A stretch of DNA of 31,818 bases from SIG435 sp045530725 (GTDB lineage: Bacteria; Bacillota; Clostridia; UMGS1810): NCBI GenBank assembly GCA_045530725.1, contig JAZSCT010000055.1:1-31818 (forward strand), given 5' to 3'. Shown here piece after piece: positions 15,582-23,635 of this stretch. The first letter of the stretch is position 1. Each line of letters opens with the position of its first letter. A program made the translations under genes and the position numbers. Below the pieces are notes generated by a model. It did not search any database. It was given only the letters and a program-made list of their open reading frames with translations, and was not told where the DNA came from.

Positions 15582-17564
15582 ATGGACGTTAAAGCGAGAT
15601 ATGAAGAACTGAAAAGTATTATACAGAGACTTTCTTATGAATATTATGTTCTTGATAATCCCTCGGGTACAGATTATGAATATGATATGCTTATGAGAGA
15701 ACTTATCAGGATAGAAGAAGAAAACCCGTCTTTTGTCACACCTGATTCTCCTTCGCAAAAAATCGGCGGAGAGATACTTAAGGGCTTCGAAAAGGTAACT
15801 CATACTGTTGCTATGCAAAGTCTTACCGATGCATTTTCTTATGATGAAATAAGGGATTTCACAAAAAGAGTAAGAGATAGTGTCGGAGAAGTATCCTTTG
15901 TGTGCGAAACCAAGATTGATGGACTTTCTGTGTCTCTTGAATATGTTGACGGGATATTTACCAGAGGTTCAACAAGAGGAGACGGATATATCGGAGAAGA
16001 CGTAACGTTAAATCTTAAGACTGTTAAATCAATCCCTCTCAAACTTATGAAACCTGTTCCATATCTTGAAGTCAGGGGAGAAATTTTCATTTCCAAAGAA
16101 ACTTTCAAAAAGATAAACGAAGAAAGAGAAAGAAACGGTGAACCGTTGTTTCTCAATCCCCGTAATGCTGCAGCAGGTTCTTTGAGACAACTGGATTCTT
16201 CCATTGCATCAAAAAGAGATCTTGACATTTTTGTATTTAATATCCAAAAGGTTGAAGGCGTCGGTTTTGATACTCATTCTGATGGTCTTAAGTTCTTGAA
16301 AGAATTCGGATTCAAGGTTGTAAGAAGCAGTAATGCGGTAAAGACTGACGATGAAATTATTGCTGAAATAGAAAAAATCGGTAATGACCGAAATGAACTG
16401 GCATATGATATTGATGGCGCGGTTATCAAAGTTGATTCGCTTACAAAACGAGATGAACTTGGGGTAAATGCCAAGACTCCTAAATGGGCAATTGCATTTA
16501 AATATCCTGCTGAACAAAAAGAAACCGTTATCAGGGATATTGTTATTCAGGTGGGCAGAACAGGGGTCCTTACTCCTGCTGCAGAATTTGACAGCGTATT
16601 TGTTGCAGGATCGAACATCCAGAGAGCAACGCTTCACAATATTGACTATATCAGACAAAAGGATATAAGAATAGGGGATACAGTTATTATTCAGAAAGCA
16701 GGTGATGTAATCCCTGAAGTTGTTAGTGTGGTTACTTCCAAAAGGAATGGAACTGAATTGGAATTCCATATGCCCGATGTGTGTCCTGCCTGTGGGACAA
16801 AGGTTCATAGAGATGAAGGAGAAGCAGCCTACAGATGTACAGGTGATGACTGTCCTGCAAAACTACAGAGGATGCTGGAAAACTTTACTTCCAGAAATGC
16901 TATGAATATCGATGGTCTCGGACCTTCTACAATAGAACAACTGCTTGAAAAAGATCTGATTTCTTCCTGTGCGGACCTTTACTATCTCACATATCAGGAT
17001 ATTGAAGTAATGGATAACTTCAAGGAAAAGAGTATCAATAATCTTTTAAAGGCAATTTCTGATTCCAAGTCCAATTGCCTATCAAAACTTTTATTTGCTC
17101 TTGGTATTCGCCACGTGGGAGCAAATACTGCAAAGCAGATTGCAAAGAAATTTAAGTGTATAGAAAATATTATTAATGCTGATTTTGAATGCCTTTCTTC
17201 TGTGGAAGATGTTGGTGGAATAATTGCTCAGAGTATAGTTGACTATTTTTCAAAAGAGTCAAATGTAGAACTTATTATAAAACTTCAGAATGCAGGTGTA
17301 AATACCCTGTTTATAGAAGATTCGAATGGTGATATGAGATTTGAAGGAAAGACATTTGTTCTTACTGGAACTCTTCCCGGTATGAAACGTGAAGAGGCTG
17401 CTGAAATAATTGAAAAATTCGGCGGAAAAGTATCAGGAAGTGTATCCAAAAAGACAGACTATGTTCTCTACGGCGAAAGTGCCGGAAGCAAACTGCAAAA
17501 AGCAAAAGAACTTGGCATTGCTCTTATTACTGAGGAAGACTTTTTACGAATGACAGAGCAGTAA
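15582..17564 (+). CDS. ligA: NAD-dependent DNA ligase
   Basis: This 660-residue ligase seals nicks in replication and repair using NAD+. Domains in order are the Ia/adenylation region with the active-site lysine motif CETKIDG (Lys111 takes the AMP), the OB fold (about 320-395), a four-cysteine zinc finger (Cys401, Cys404, Cys419, Cys424), helix-hairpin-helix repeats (about 435-570) and a C-terminal BRCT domain (about 584-660, FEGKTFVLTGTL). The length and all motifs are standard. ATG 15582 follows GTGAGG at about 7 bases. It is probably the last gene of the operon with the radical SAM pair. No terminator is obvious right after it. Confidence 0.97.
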   Translation: MDVKARYEELKSIIQRLSYEYYVLDNPSGTDYEYDMLMRELIRIEEENPSFVTPDSPSQKIGGEILKGFEKVTHTVAMQSLTDAFSYDEIRDFTKRVRDSVGEVSFVCETKIDGLSVSLEYVDGIFTRGSTRGDGYIGEDVTLNLKTVKSIPLKLMKPVPYLEVRGEIFISKETFKKINEERERNGEPLFLNPRNAAAGSLRQLDSSIASKRDLDIFVFNIQKVEGVGFDTHSDGLKFLKEFGFKVVRSSNAVKTDDEIIAEIEKIGNDRNELAYDIDGAVIKVDSLTKRDELGVNAKTPKWAIAFKYPAEQKETVIRDIVIQVGRTGVLTPAAEFDSVFVAGSNIQRATLHNIDYIRQKDIRIGDTVIIQKAGDVIPEVVSVVTSKRNGTELEFHMPDVCPACGTKVHRDEGEAAYRCTGDDCPAKLQRMLENFTSRNAMNIDGLGPSTIEQLLEKDLISSCADLYYLTYQDIEVMDNFKEKSINNLLKAISDSKSNCLSKLLFALGIRHVGANTAKQIAKKFKCIENIINADFECLSSVEDVGGIIAQSIVDYFSKESNVELIIKLQNAGVNTLFIEDSNGDMRFEGKTFVLTGTLPGMKREEAAEIIEKFGGKVSGSVSKKTDYVLYGESAGSKLQKAKELGIALITEEDFLRMTEQ

Positions 17565-17758
17565 AAATATAAAAATTCTTCTTTGTGTTCTGATTTTTCT
17601 ATGAAAGGGAGTATTGACATAGGTCCGTATCTTACTGTCATAGCCCGCAAAAGGATGAATGCAATCGGAGTAAAGGCATATATAATACAAAAAGACGGAC
17701 GAAAGAGATTGATATTTAGAATTATTTATTATATACTTCTCCAAATATTTAATTTTTG

Positions 17759-17787
17759 TTGACAATAAGTTTAATTTGTAGTATTAT
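17759..17787 (+). promoter_or_regulatory. SigA-type promoter of the MgtC-like gene
   Basis: Perfect TTGACA (17759-17764), a 17-base spacer and TATTAT (17782-17787) lie 31 bases before the start codon. The rest of 17565-17758 shows no recognised feature; a 54-codon frame at 17601 lacks a ribosome binding site. Confidence 0.75.
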
Positions 17788-17818
17788 ATCTAACTATATT
17801 ATGTTAGGAGGTGAAAAA

Positions 17819-18496
17819 ATGATTGATTTCTTGATTTTGCAGTTAGAATATGTCTTAAGAATTATTCTTGCAGGCATTCTCGGATTTCTCATTGGTCTTG
17901 AAAGAAAAAACCGTGCCAAAGATGCCGGAATCAGAACACATTGTGTTGTTGCCTGTGCTACAGCATTGATGATGATTGTTTCTAAGTATGGTTTCTTTGA
18001 TCTTATCACGGAATATAAACATCTTGGTGCAGATATACGTCTTGATCCGTCAAGGGTTGCATCTACCATTGTCAGCGGTATTGGTTTTCTTGGTGCAGGT
18101 ATGATTTATGTGCATAAGAGTACAGTATCAGGTCTTACGACTGCTGCTGGTATCTTCGCTACTGCCGGAATTGGTATGGCAATCGGTGCAGGAATGTATG
18201 TTGTTGGTATTTGTACCACAATTATTATTCTTCTTGTTCAGTGGTTACTTCATATGAAGTCAAGAATTACAACAAAGATAAACCTTTCTTATTTTGTAAT
18301 CAATGATGTTTCAGAAAAAGGTTACTTAAAGAAACTGAAAACTGTTTTGAGTGACAAGAATATAACAGTCTATGACTTCGAGATAAACAAGAGTAAAGAT
18401 GGTAACTATACATATACCTTGTCCATTGATATCCCTGAAAGTATGTCTGCAGAAGACGTGCTTGATATGACTGAATACCAGTGTTATATTAACTGA
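17819..18496 (+). CDS. MgtC/SapB family membrane protein
   Basis: This 225-residue protein has an N-terminal MgtC domain of four to five transmembrane helices (about 1-145): LRIILAGILGFLIGLERKNR, DAGIRTHCVVACATALMM, then RVASTIVSGIGFLGAGMI and GLTTAAGIFATAGIGMAIG. A C-terminal soluble segment of about 75 residues resembles an ACT-like fold (YFVINDV to the end). MgtC proteins are linked to growth at low Mg2+ and to ATP synthase control in pathogens; in environmental Firmicutes the role is uncertain. ATG 17819 has AGGAGGTG at about 6 bases. It has its own promoter and terminator. Confidence 0.9.
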   Translation: MIDFLILQLEYVLRIILAGILGFLIGLERKNRAKDAGIRTHCVVACATALMMIVSKYGFFDLITEYKHLGADIRLDPSRVASTIVSGIGFLGAGMIYVHKSTVSGLTTAAGIFATAGIGMAIGAGMYVVGICTTIIILLVQWLLHMKSRITTKINLSYFVINDVSEKGYLKKLKTVLSDKNITVYDFEINKSKDGNYTYTLSIDIPESMSAEDVLDMTEYQCYIN

Positions 18497-18498
18497 TT

Positions 18499-18533
18499 AA
18501 GGCAATCTTTTTTTGAGATTGCCTTTGTTTTTT
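18499..18533 (+). terminator. Terminator after the MgtC-like gene
   Basis: AAGGCAATCT pairs with AGATTGCCTT around a T-rich loop, followed by TGTTTTTT. It lies 3 bases after the stop. Confidence 0.85.
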
Positions 18534-18544
18534 GTGTAAAACTA

Positions 18545-18573
18545 TTGACTTTTTTGTGTTTATTCTGTATAAT
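18545..18573 (+). promoter_or_regulatory. SigA-type promoter of the T-box/thrS transcript
   Basis: TTGACT (18545-18550) and perfect TATAAT (18568-18573) are separated by 17 bases and lie just upstream of the T-box leader. Confidence 0.8.
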
Positions 18574-18579
18574 GACTTA

Positions 18580-18824
18580 AGTTAAATGCAATGACCAAGA
18601 AGAGTAGTATAATACGCTTATCCTAGAGAGTAGTGCCTTTGGCTGGGAGCATTATATAAGCCTTATATGAAAACCACTTGCGAGCAACGGTATGAGAAAG
18701 ACTTTTGTCACAAATGCCGTCGGGAGCCGTACCGATAATACGGATAATGAGTTAAAATCAAGGTGGAACCGTGTGATTTAAGCACCCTTGGTATAGTTTT
18801 TTCTATGCTTAAGGGTGTTTTTTT
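18580..18824 (+). promoter_or_regulatory. T-box riboswitch, threonine type, controlling thrS
   Basis: This is a transcription-attenuation leader sensing uncharged tRNA. The T-box core AAGGTGGAACCGTG lies at about 18760-18773. Stem I is recognisable by the AGAGAGTAG stretch near 18626 and a specifier loop reading GAAA-ACC-A, with the Thr codon ACC at 18673-18675. The intrinsic terminator (18783-18824) pairs CACCCTT with AAGGGTG and ends in seven T's. The T-box core overlaps the alternative antiterminator fold. Specifier and downstream gene agree: uncharged tRNA-Thr should allow read-through into thrS. Confidence 0.93.
18783..18824 (+). terminator. T-box attenuator terminator
   Basis: CACCCTTGGTATAG faces CTATGCTTAAGGGTG with a T6 loop and a run of T's (18818-18824), ending 39 bases before thrS. 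Confidence 0.88.
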
Positions 18825-18863
18825 AGTTTATAATAAAACATTAACATAAAGGAGAGAAAAAAT

Positions 18864-20615
18864 ATGAATGAAGTAAATGAATTGCAAATTCTCAGACATT
18901 CAGCATCACATGTTATGGCGCAGGCGGTAAAAAGACTTTACCCTGACGTTAAACTTGCGATTGGGCCTGCTATTGACTCAGGATTTTATTATGATTTCGA
19001 TGTGGAGCATCCTTTCACAGCAGAAGATCTGGAAAAAATCGAAGCAGAGATGAAAAAAATCGCTAAAGAAAACTTAAAGATTGAACGTTTTGAAACTTCC
19101 AGAGAAGAAGCACTTAAAATTATGGAAAACGAACCATATAAAATCGAACTTATCAATGATATACCTGCAGGAGATACAATTTCATTTTACAAACAAGGTG
19201 AGTTTGTTGACCTTTGTGCAGGACCTCACGTGAACTATACAAGCAAAATCAAAGCATACAAACTCTTGAGTGCAACAGGCGCTTACTGGCGTGGAAATGA
19301 AAAAAACAAAATGCTTCAAAGAATTTATGCTACTGCATTTGCAAGCAAAGACGAACTCAATGAATATCTTGAACAGCGTGAAGAAGCAAGAAGACGTGAC
19401 CACAACAAACTTGGAAGAGAACTTGAACTCTTTACCACAAGTGACCTTATAGGTCAGGGGCTGCCGATTCTTTTGCCTAAGGGCGCAAGAATTATTCAGT
19501 TGCTTCAGAGATGGGTTGAAGACGAAGAACAGAAAGCCGGATGGCAACTGACTAAGACACCATTGATGGCAAAAAGTGATTTGTATAAACTTTCCGGTCA
19601 TTGGGATCATTACAAAGATGGTATGTTTGTATTGGGTGATGAAGAAAAAGACGATGAAGTATTTGCTATGCGTCCTATGACATGTCCGTTCCAGTATCAG
19701 GCATATCTTAACAGAGCACGTTCATATCGTGATCTTCCTATGAGACTTAACGAGACATCCACATTGTTCAGAAATGAATCATCAGGAGAAATGCATGGTC
19801 TTATACGTGTAAGACAGTTTACTATTTCCGAAGGTCATCTTATGTGTACTCCTGAACAGTTGGAAAGTGAATTCAAAGGTTGCCTTGAAATGACAAACAA
19901 GATGCTTAAGACTCTTGGTTTGCTTGAAGATGTTTCATATAGATTCTCACAATGGGATCCTGATAACAGAGAAAAGTATATCGGTACCGATGCACAGTGG
20001 AATGAAACTCAGGATATGATGAAAAAAATCCTTGATGGTCTTGGACTTGATTATAGGGTTGGTATAGGCGAAGCGGCATTCTACGGACCGAAACTTGATA
20101 TTCAGATTAAAAATGTTTATGGAAAAGAAGATACTCTTGTTACTGTTCAGATCGACCAGTTACTTGCAGAAAAATTCGGCATGGAATATGTAGATAAAGA
20201 CGGAAAGAAAAAGAATCCGTATATTATTCACAGAACTTCAATCGGCTGCTATGAGAGAACACTTGCACTTCTTATAGAAAAATATGCCGGTGCATTCCCA
20301 TTGTGGCTTGCTCCCGTTCAGATAAAACTTCTTCCTATTGCTGACAGACATCTTGATTATATTTATGATGTAAAAGAAAATCTTGAAAAAGCAGGTTTCA
20401 GAGTGGAAGTTGATGGCAGAAATGAGAAAATCGGATACAAAATCCGTGAAGCACAGTTGGAAAAAGTACCGTATATGCTTCTTGTAGGCGACAAAGATAT
20501 TGAAAACAATACTGTTTCTATCAGAAACAGAGTTGATGGGGATATCGGAAGTATGTCTATGGACAAATTTATGTCAATCATAAATAAAGAAAATGCAGAA
20601 AAAATAATTAAATAA
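18864..20615 (+). CDS. thrS: Threonyl-tRNA synthetase, short form without TGS domain
   Basis: This 583-residue enzyme charges tRNA-Thr. The editing domain comes first, with HSASH (His12, His16) and CAGPH (Cys118, His122). The class II catalytic core follows with zinc ligand Cys274 (MTCPF), motif 2 (RNESSGEMHGLIRVRQFT) and motif 3 (GCYERTLALLIEKY). The anticodon-binding domain is last (about 480-580). The usual N-terminal TGS domain of about 60 residues is missing: ATG 18864 has AAAGGAGAG at about 8 bases, and the only frame upstream is the T-box leader. Such short ThrRS forms exist in clostridia, so it is probably functional. Confidence 0.96.
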   Translation: MNEVNELQILRHSASHVMAQAVKRLYPDVKLAIGPAIDSGFYYDFDVEHPFTAEDLEKIEAEMKKIAKENLKIERFETSREEALKIMENEPYKIELINDIPAGDTISFYKQGEFVDLCAGPHVNYTSKIKAYKLLSATGAYWRGNEKNKMLQRIYATAFASKDELNEYLEQREEARRRDHNKLGRELELFTTSDLIGQGLPILLPKGARIIQLLQRWVEDEEQKAGWQLTKTPLMAKSDLYKLSGHWDHYKDGMFVLGDEEKDDEVFAMRPMTCPFQYQAYLNRARSYRDLPMRLNETSTLFRNESSGEMHGLIRVRQFTISEGHLMCTPEQLESEFKGCLEMTNKMLKTLGLLEDVSYRFSQWDPDNREKYIGTDAQWNETQDMMKKILDGLGLDYRVGIGEAAFYGPKLDIQIKNVYGKEDTLVTVQIDQLLAEKFGMEYVDKDGKKKNPYIIHRTSIGCYERTLALLIEKYAGAFPLWLAPVQIKLLPIADRHLDYIYDVKENLEKAGFRVEVDGRNEKIGYKIREAQLEKVPYMLLVGDKDIENNTVSIRNRVDGDIGSMSMDKFMSIINKENAEKIIK

Positions 20616-20633
20616 AATTATTTTATTTAAAAG

Positions 20634-20674
20634 AAAAAAGAGTTGATTTATAATATAAATTCAACTCTTTTTTT
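20634..20674 (+). terminator. Terminator after thrS
   Basis: AAAGAGTTGA and TCAACTCTTT form the stem, with AT-rich internal pairing, followed by a T-run (20668-20674). Confidence 0.85.
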
Positions 20675-20734
20675 AGTGCCTGTATAATCTGTTTAATTAC
20701 GGGTATAAATAAAAAACTCATATAAAGAGAAAAT

Positions 20735-20766
20735 GCCGGTTCTTTCGAACCGGCGCCCTTTTTTAT
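20735..20766 (+). terminator. Second hairpin with T-run, intergenic
   Basis: A perfect 8-bp stem GCCGGTTC/GAACCGGC with a TTTC loop is followed by GCCCTTTTTT. It lies upstream of a 15-codon ORF and about 120 bases downstream of thrS. It could be a back-up terminator or the end of a small transcript. Confidence 0.65.
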
Positions 20767-20787
20767 ACAAATAAAAAAGGAGGGAAA

Positions 20788-20835
20788 ATGAAAAAAGTTT
20801 GTTGTTTGGTATGGTTATATAATACACCCTTTTAG
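20788..20835 (+). CDS. 15-codon ORF with strong ribosome binding site
   Basis: ATG 20788 is preceded by AAGGAGGG at about 4 bases and reads MKKVCCLVWLYNTPF to TAG. It may be a real small peptide or the stump of a decayed gene; no homology can be judged at this length. It lies between two hairpins. Confidence 0.3.
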   Translation: MKKVCCLVWLYNTPF

Positions 20836-20864
20836 TTATTTTTGCAATTGGTATTTTAAATGAA

Positions 20865-20896
20865 ATGCACAAAAATGAAGTCTATTTTTTGTGCAT
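20865..20896. repeat. Inverted repeat, intergenic
   Basis: ATGCACAAAAA and its exact complement (20886-20896) surround a 10-base loop. A second copy of TGCACAAAAATG starts at 20899, and TTGTGCACAAAAA also occurs inside the terminator near 26668. Confidence 0.5.
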
Positions 20897-20903
20897 TGTG
20901 CAC

Positions 20904-20939
20904 AAAAATGGTGAATTTCGATAGAAATTCACCATTTTT
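20904..20939. terminator. Terminator of sigH (probably bidirectional)
   Basis: A perfect 16-bp stem, AAAAATGGTGAATTTC with its complement around GATA, is flanked by A's and T's on the two sides. It ends at the sigH stop codon region, so it terminates the minus-strand sigH transcript. Confidence 0.85.
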
Positions 20940-21570
20940 ATATACTGTCTATATATTTCATTACTTTACGTTTAATCCTTTGAAGAGCATTGTCGATGGA
21001 CTTTTCGCTTTTGTCAAGTTGTTTTGCTATTTCTGTGTATCCGTTTCCGTCAAGGTACAATGACAAAACTTTTCGTTCAAATTTCGAAAGGATTTTAAAC
21101 ATTTTTTCTTCAAGAGAGGAGAAGTGTTCCTTTGATATCACTATATCTTCAGGGTTTGTATTCTTTTTCTGACCGATAGTATTTAATAGTGTCTGTTCAT
21201 TTTCTTCTCCGAAGAACGGTTTGTTAAGGGATATATAGGAATTAAGTGGAATATGTTTTTGCCTGGTGGCACTTTTGATGGCGGTTATTATCTGCCTCGT
21301 GACGCAAAGTTCCGCAAATGCCTTGAAAGATGAATGCTTTTCTCTTTTGAAATCCCTTGCGGCTTTATACAGACCGATCATACCTTCCTGGACAATATCT
21401 TCCTTGTCTGCGCCTATCAGAAAATAAGTTCTCGCTCTTGAACGAACAAGATTTTTGTATTTATCGATTATATAATCGATAGCATATTTATCACCATTTT
21501 TGGACAAATCGATTATATCTTCATCCGCCATTGATTCATATCTATTCTCTTTTTCCATTAATTCTATCAA
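20938..21570 (-). CDS. sigH: RNA polymerase sporulation sigma factor SigH (Spo0H)
   Basis: This 210-residue sigma-70 family factor directs transition-state and early sporulation genes. Region 2 holds YLI-like IDYIIDKYKNLVRSRARTYF, then LIGADKEDIVQEGMIGLYKA and the SigH hallmark AFAELCVTRQIITAIKSATR followed by QKHIPLNSY. Region 4 carries the helix-turn-helix near YTEIAKQLDKSEKSIDNALQ. The similarity to Spo0H is close over the whole length. I kept the TTG start at 21570 because GGTGGTG lies 8-9 bases upstream; ATG 21558 would be about 20 bases away. It is divergent from spoIIIAA with 126 bp between. In Bacillus sigH lies in the secE/nusG region instead. Confidence 0.93.
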   Translation of the reverse strand: MIELMEKENRYESMADEDIIDLSKNGDKYAIDYIIDKYKNLVRSRARTYFLIGADKEDIVQEGMIGLYKAARDFKREKHSSFKAFAELCVTRQIITAIKSATRQKHIPLNSYISLNKPFFGEENEQTLLNTIGQKKNTNPEDIVISKEHFSSLEEKMFKILSKFERKVLSLYLDGNGYTEIAKQLDKSEKSIDNALQRIKRKVMKYIDSI

Positions 21571-21696
21571 GACATTTCACCACCTTTCGCTTTTAAGAGC
21601 ATTTTACTAAAATAAATCCTTATTGTCAAGAATATTTGTTCTATTTCAGGGACAAGCGGAATATAGATTTTAGTATAAAAAACAAGGAGATAAAAT

Positions 21697-22599
21697 ATGG
21701 ATAAAAGTTTATGCATTATTAAAGAGGTTATTGGCGGGAAGTATTTTCCCGATTATGAAAGTCTTTCCAGTGAAATTATTGACAATTTAAGAGAAATCAC
21801 TGTTACATCAGGCAATCCTGTAGTGTATTGGGTAGGGAATGAAATGTACTTTAAAGACAGGTACAAAGGAAATCTTACCAAAAATTCCATGGATGCAGCA
21901 AAGGTAACTGATGAATATATCGAGGATGTCTTAAACAATATCACAGAGTGTTCGCCTTACGTATATGAAAGAAGTATGGCTGAAGGGTATATTCCATACA
22001 AAAACGGAATCAGAGTTTCTGTCTTTGGTGATGGTTATTTAAATACAGATGGAGAATCTCTTTTCAGAAAGATAAATACAATTTCTTTCAGAATATCCAG
22101 GATAATATCTGGCGTATCAAAAAAGTGCATAGATTATATAACCGATGGTGTAACAGTATTCAACACATTGATAGTTTCTCCACCAGGATGCGGTAAAACA
22201 ACTCTTTTAAGAGATATTGCGTCGGAACTTTCCAAAAAATTCAGGACAGGAATTGCTGATGAAAGAGGAGAAATCTGTGTTGGTGATATGGGGTTGTGTT
22301 CAATGATAGTCAGGGGAATTCCAAAAAGAAAAGCATTTGATATTTTTATACGAAATGCTTCTGCTGATGTGATTATCTGTGATGAGGTGGGCGGAAAAGA
22401 TGATACAAATCTTTTGTTTGAGTCACAAAAACGTGGAGTAAAGGTAATTGCAACAATTCATGGAGAAACAATTTCTGACGTAAAAACCAACCCTTTATCA
22501 AAGGATATTTGTGCAATGTTTGATACTATTATTTTACTTGGTTCCGACAAGGGCAAAGGAGAGATAAATGAGGTATATTTTATGGGAGAAAAAAGATGA
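21697..22599 (+). CDS. spoIIIAA: Stage III sporulation protein AA (secretion-type ATPase)
   Basis: This 300-residue mother-cell ATPase of the SpoIIIA-SpoIIQ channel is related to type II/IV secretion ATPases. The Walker A motif is SPPGCGKTT with Lys167, followed by LRDIASEL. ADERGEICVGD comes next, then Walker B DVIICDEVG and an arginine- and histidine-containing IATIHGE. ATG 21697 follows AAGGAG at 8 bases. It is the first of eight genes with overlaps or gaps under 20 bp. In other spore formers the operon is expressed under SigE. I see no convincing SigE promoter in the 126-bp upstream region. Confidence 0.96.
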   Translation: MDKSLCIIKEVIGGKYFPDYESLSSEIIDNLREITVTSGNPVVYWVGNEMYFKDRYKGNLTKNSMDAAKVTDEYIEDVLNNITECSPYVYERSMAEGYIPYKNGIRVSVFGDGYLNTDGESLFRKINTISFRISRIISGVSKKCIDYITDGVTVFNTLIVSPPGCGKTTLLRDIASELSKKFRTGIADERGEICVGDMGLCSMIVRGIPKRKAFDIFIRNASADVIICDEVGGKDDTNLLFESQKRGVKVIATIHGETISDVKTNPLSKDICAMFDTIILLGSDKGKGEINEVYFMGEKR

Positions 22600-23045
22600 T
22601 TTATATAAAATCAGTTATAATTATAACCGCTTGGAGTGTTTGCATTGTTAATTTGATATATCATACGAGAAAGATTTTTATGAGAGAAAAAGCCATTTCG
22701 GGATTAAGCGAGTTAACAGATGAGGCGATGAGAATAATATCAAATATTCCTTTGAAAATCGAAGAAATACTTAAATATTCTGACAATGATATCTCTTGTG
22801 ATATAAATAAAATACTGTCGGAGGATCCTGTTTGTATGGATGAAGATATTTTAGTTATTATGAGGGCGTTTGTTGATTGTTTTTCATATCCTGCGGTATC
22901 ATCTGTTAAAAACAGGCTTGCTTTTTTGAAAACAAAAATTGATGTACTTAACAAAAAAACAGACAGGACAAAAGAGGATATTCTCAAAATGAAAATTCCT
23001 GTGAATATGCTGTTGTTATTATGTTTTACAATTATTATCATTTAG
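22596..23045 (+). CDS. spoIIIAB: Stage III sporulation protein AB
   Basis: This 149-residue membrane protein has hydrophobic helices at both ends (about 3-22 and 131-149) and a helical cytoplasmic middle, resembling GspF-like secretion platform proteins. ATG 22596 overlaps the spoIIIAA stop by 4 bases (ATGA), which implies translational coupling. RERG-type motifs are weak, so identity rests mainly on position and topology. It belongs to the SpoIIIA channel assembly at the mother-cell membrane. Confidence 0.9.
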   Translation: MIYIKSVIIITAWSVCIVNLIYHTRKIFMREKAISGLSELTDEAMRIISNIPLKIEEILKYSDNDISCDINKILSEDPVCMDEDILVIMRAFVDCFSYPAVSSVKNRLAFLKTKIDVLNKKTDRTKEDILKMKIPVNMLLLLCFTIIII

Positions 23046-23060
23046 TTTCCGGAGGATAAA

Positions 23061-23255
23061 ATGGAGATAGATCTGGTGTTTAAAGTTGCAGGGATAGGGA
23101 TAATTGTTGCAGTTCTTAATCAACTTCTTATTAGATCAGGCAGAGATGATCAGGCCATGATGACTACTATTGCAGGTCTCATAGTGGTACTCTTTATTAT
23201 AATTGATCAGATTGGCAGTCTTTTTGAGACTATTAAAAGGGTTTTTTATTTCTGA
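23061..23255 (+). CDS. spoIIIAC: Stage III sporulation protein AC
   Basis: This 64-residue membrane protein has two helices (about 5-22 and 33-52). The sequence GIGIIVAVLNQLLIRSGRDD is the family hallmark. ATG 23061 follows GGAGG at 6 bases. The gene ends in a 1-base overlap with spoIIIAD. It is a small integral component of the SpoIIIA complex. Confidence 0.95.
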   Translation: MEIDLVFKVAGIGIIVAVLNQLLIRSGRDDQAMMTTIAGLIVVLFIIIDQIGSLFETIKRVFYF

Positions 23256-23635
23256 TGCTTCTTAAAATTATACTTTTGTCTGTTGTGTGCGCTTTGATAT
23301 CTGTTATTCTTAAGCCCATCAGACCCGAATATTCTTTGCTTGTTAATTTATCATACGGAATAATTTTTGTATATTTGATTTGTGAGCCTCTTTATGATGT
23401 TTTTAAAAATCTGGAATCATTCTCTTCGTATATAAAGGGTGGCGATGATATACTTAAAAGGATTTTTAAGATTATCACCGTTGCATACACATCAGAGATA
23501 GTTGCGGAAATCTGCAGAAGTGCAGGAGAAAGTTCTATTGCAAAAAAAGTAGAGATCGCAAGCCGTATATACGCTGCACACATAATAATACCGATTTTTT
23601 CTCTTTTGATGGGTGTGATAAAAAATGTCCTGTAA
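23255..23635 (+). CDS. spoIIIAD: Stage III sporulation protein AD
   Basis: This 126-residue membrane protein is similar to SpoIIIAC but longer. It has helices near 2-20, 25-45 and 103-124, and the family stretch FKIITVAYTSEIVAEICRSA then GESSIAKKVEIASRI. ATG 23255 shares its first base with the spoIIIAC stop (TGATG). The 3' end overlaps spoIIIAE by 11 bases, so the operon is tightly coupled. Confidence 0.95.
   Translation: MLLKIILLSVVCALISVILKPIRPEYSLLVNLSYGIIFVYLICEPLYDVFKNLESFSSYIKGGDDILKRIFKIITVAYTSEIVAEICRSAGESSIAKKVEIASRIYAAHIIIPIFSLLMGVIKNVL

Noticed and set aside
16209..16808. 199-codon open frame on the minus strand inside ligA
   Set aside because: ligA is complete and conserved through this part, and the antisense frame has no recognisable domain.
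17601..17762. 54-codon open frame on the plus strand between ligA and the MgtC-like gene
   Set aside because: It has no ribosome binding site, no recognised domain, and runs into the promoter of the next gene. Possibly a remnant, but not supportable.
21571..21696. SigE-like -35 (GAATATT) upstream of spoIIIAA
   Set aside because: No acceptable -10 element is found at the required spacing.
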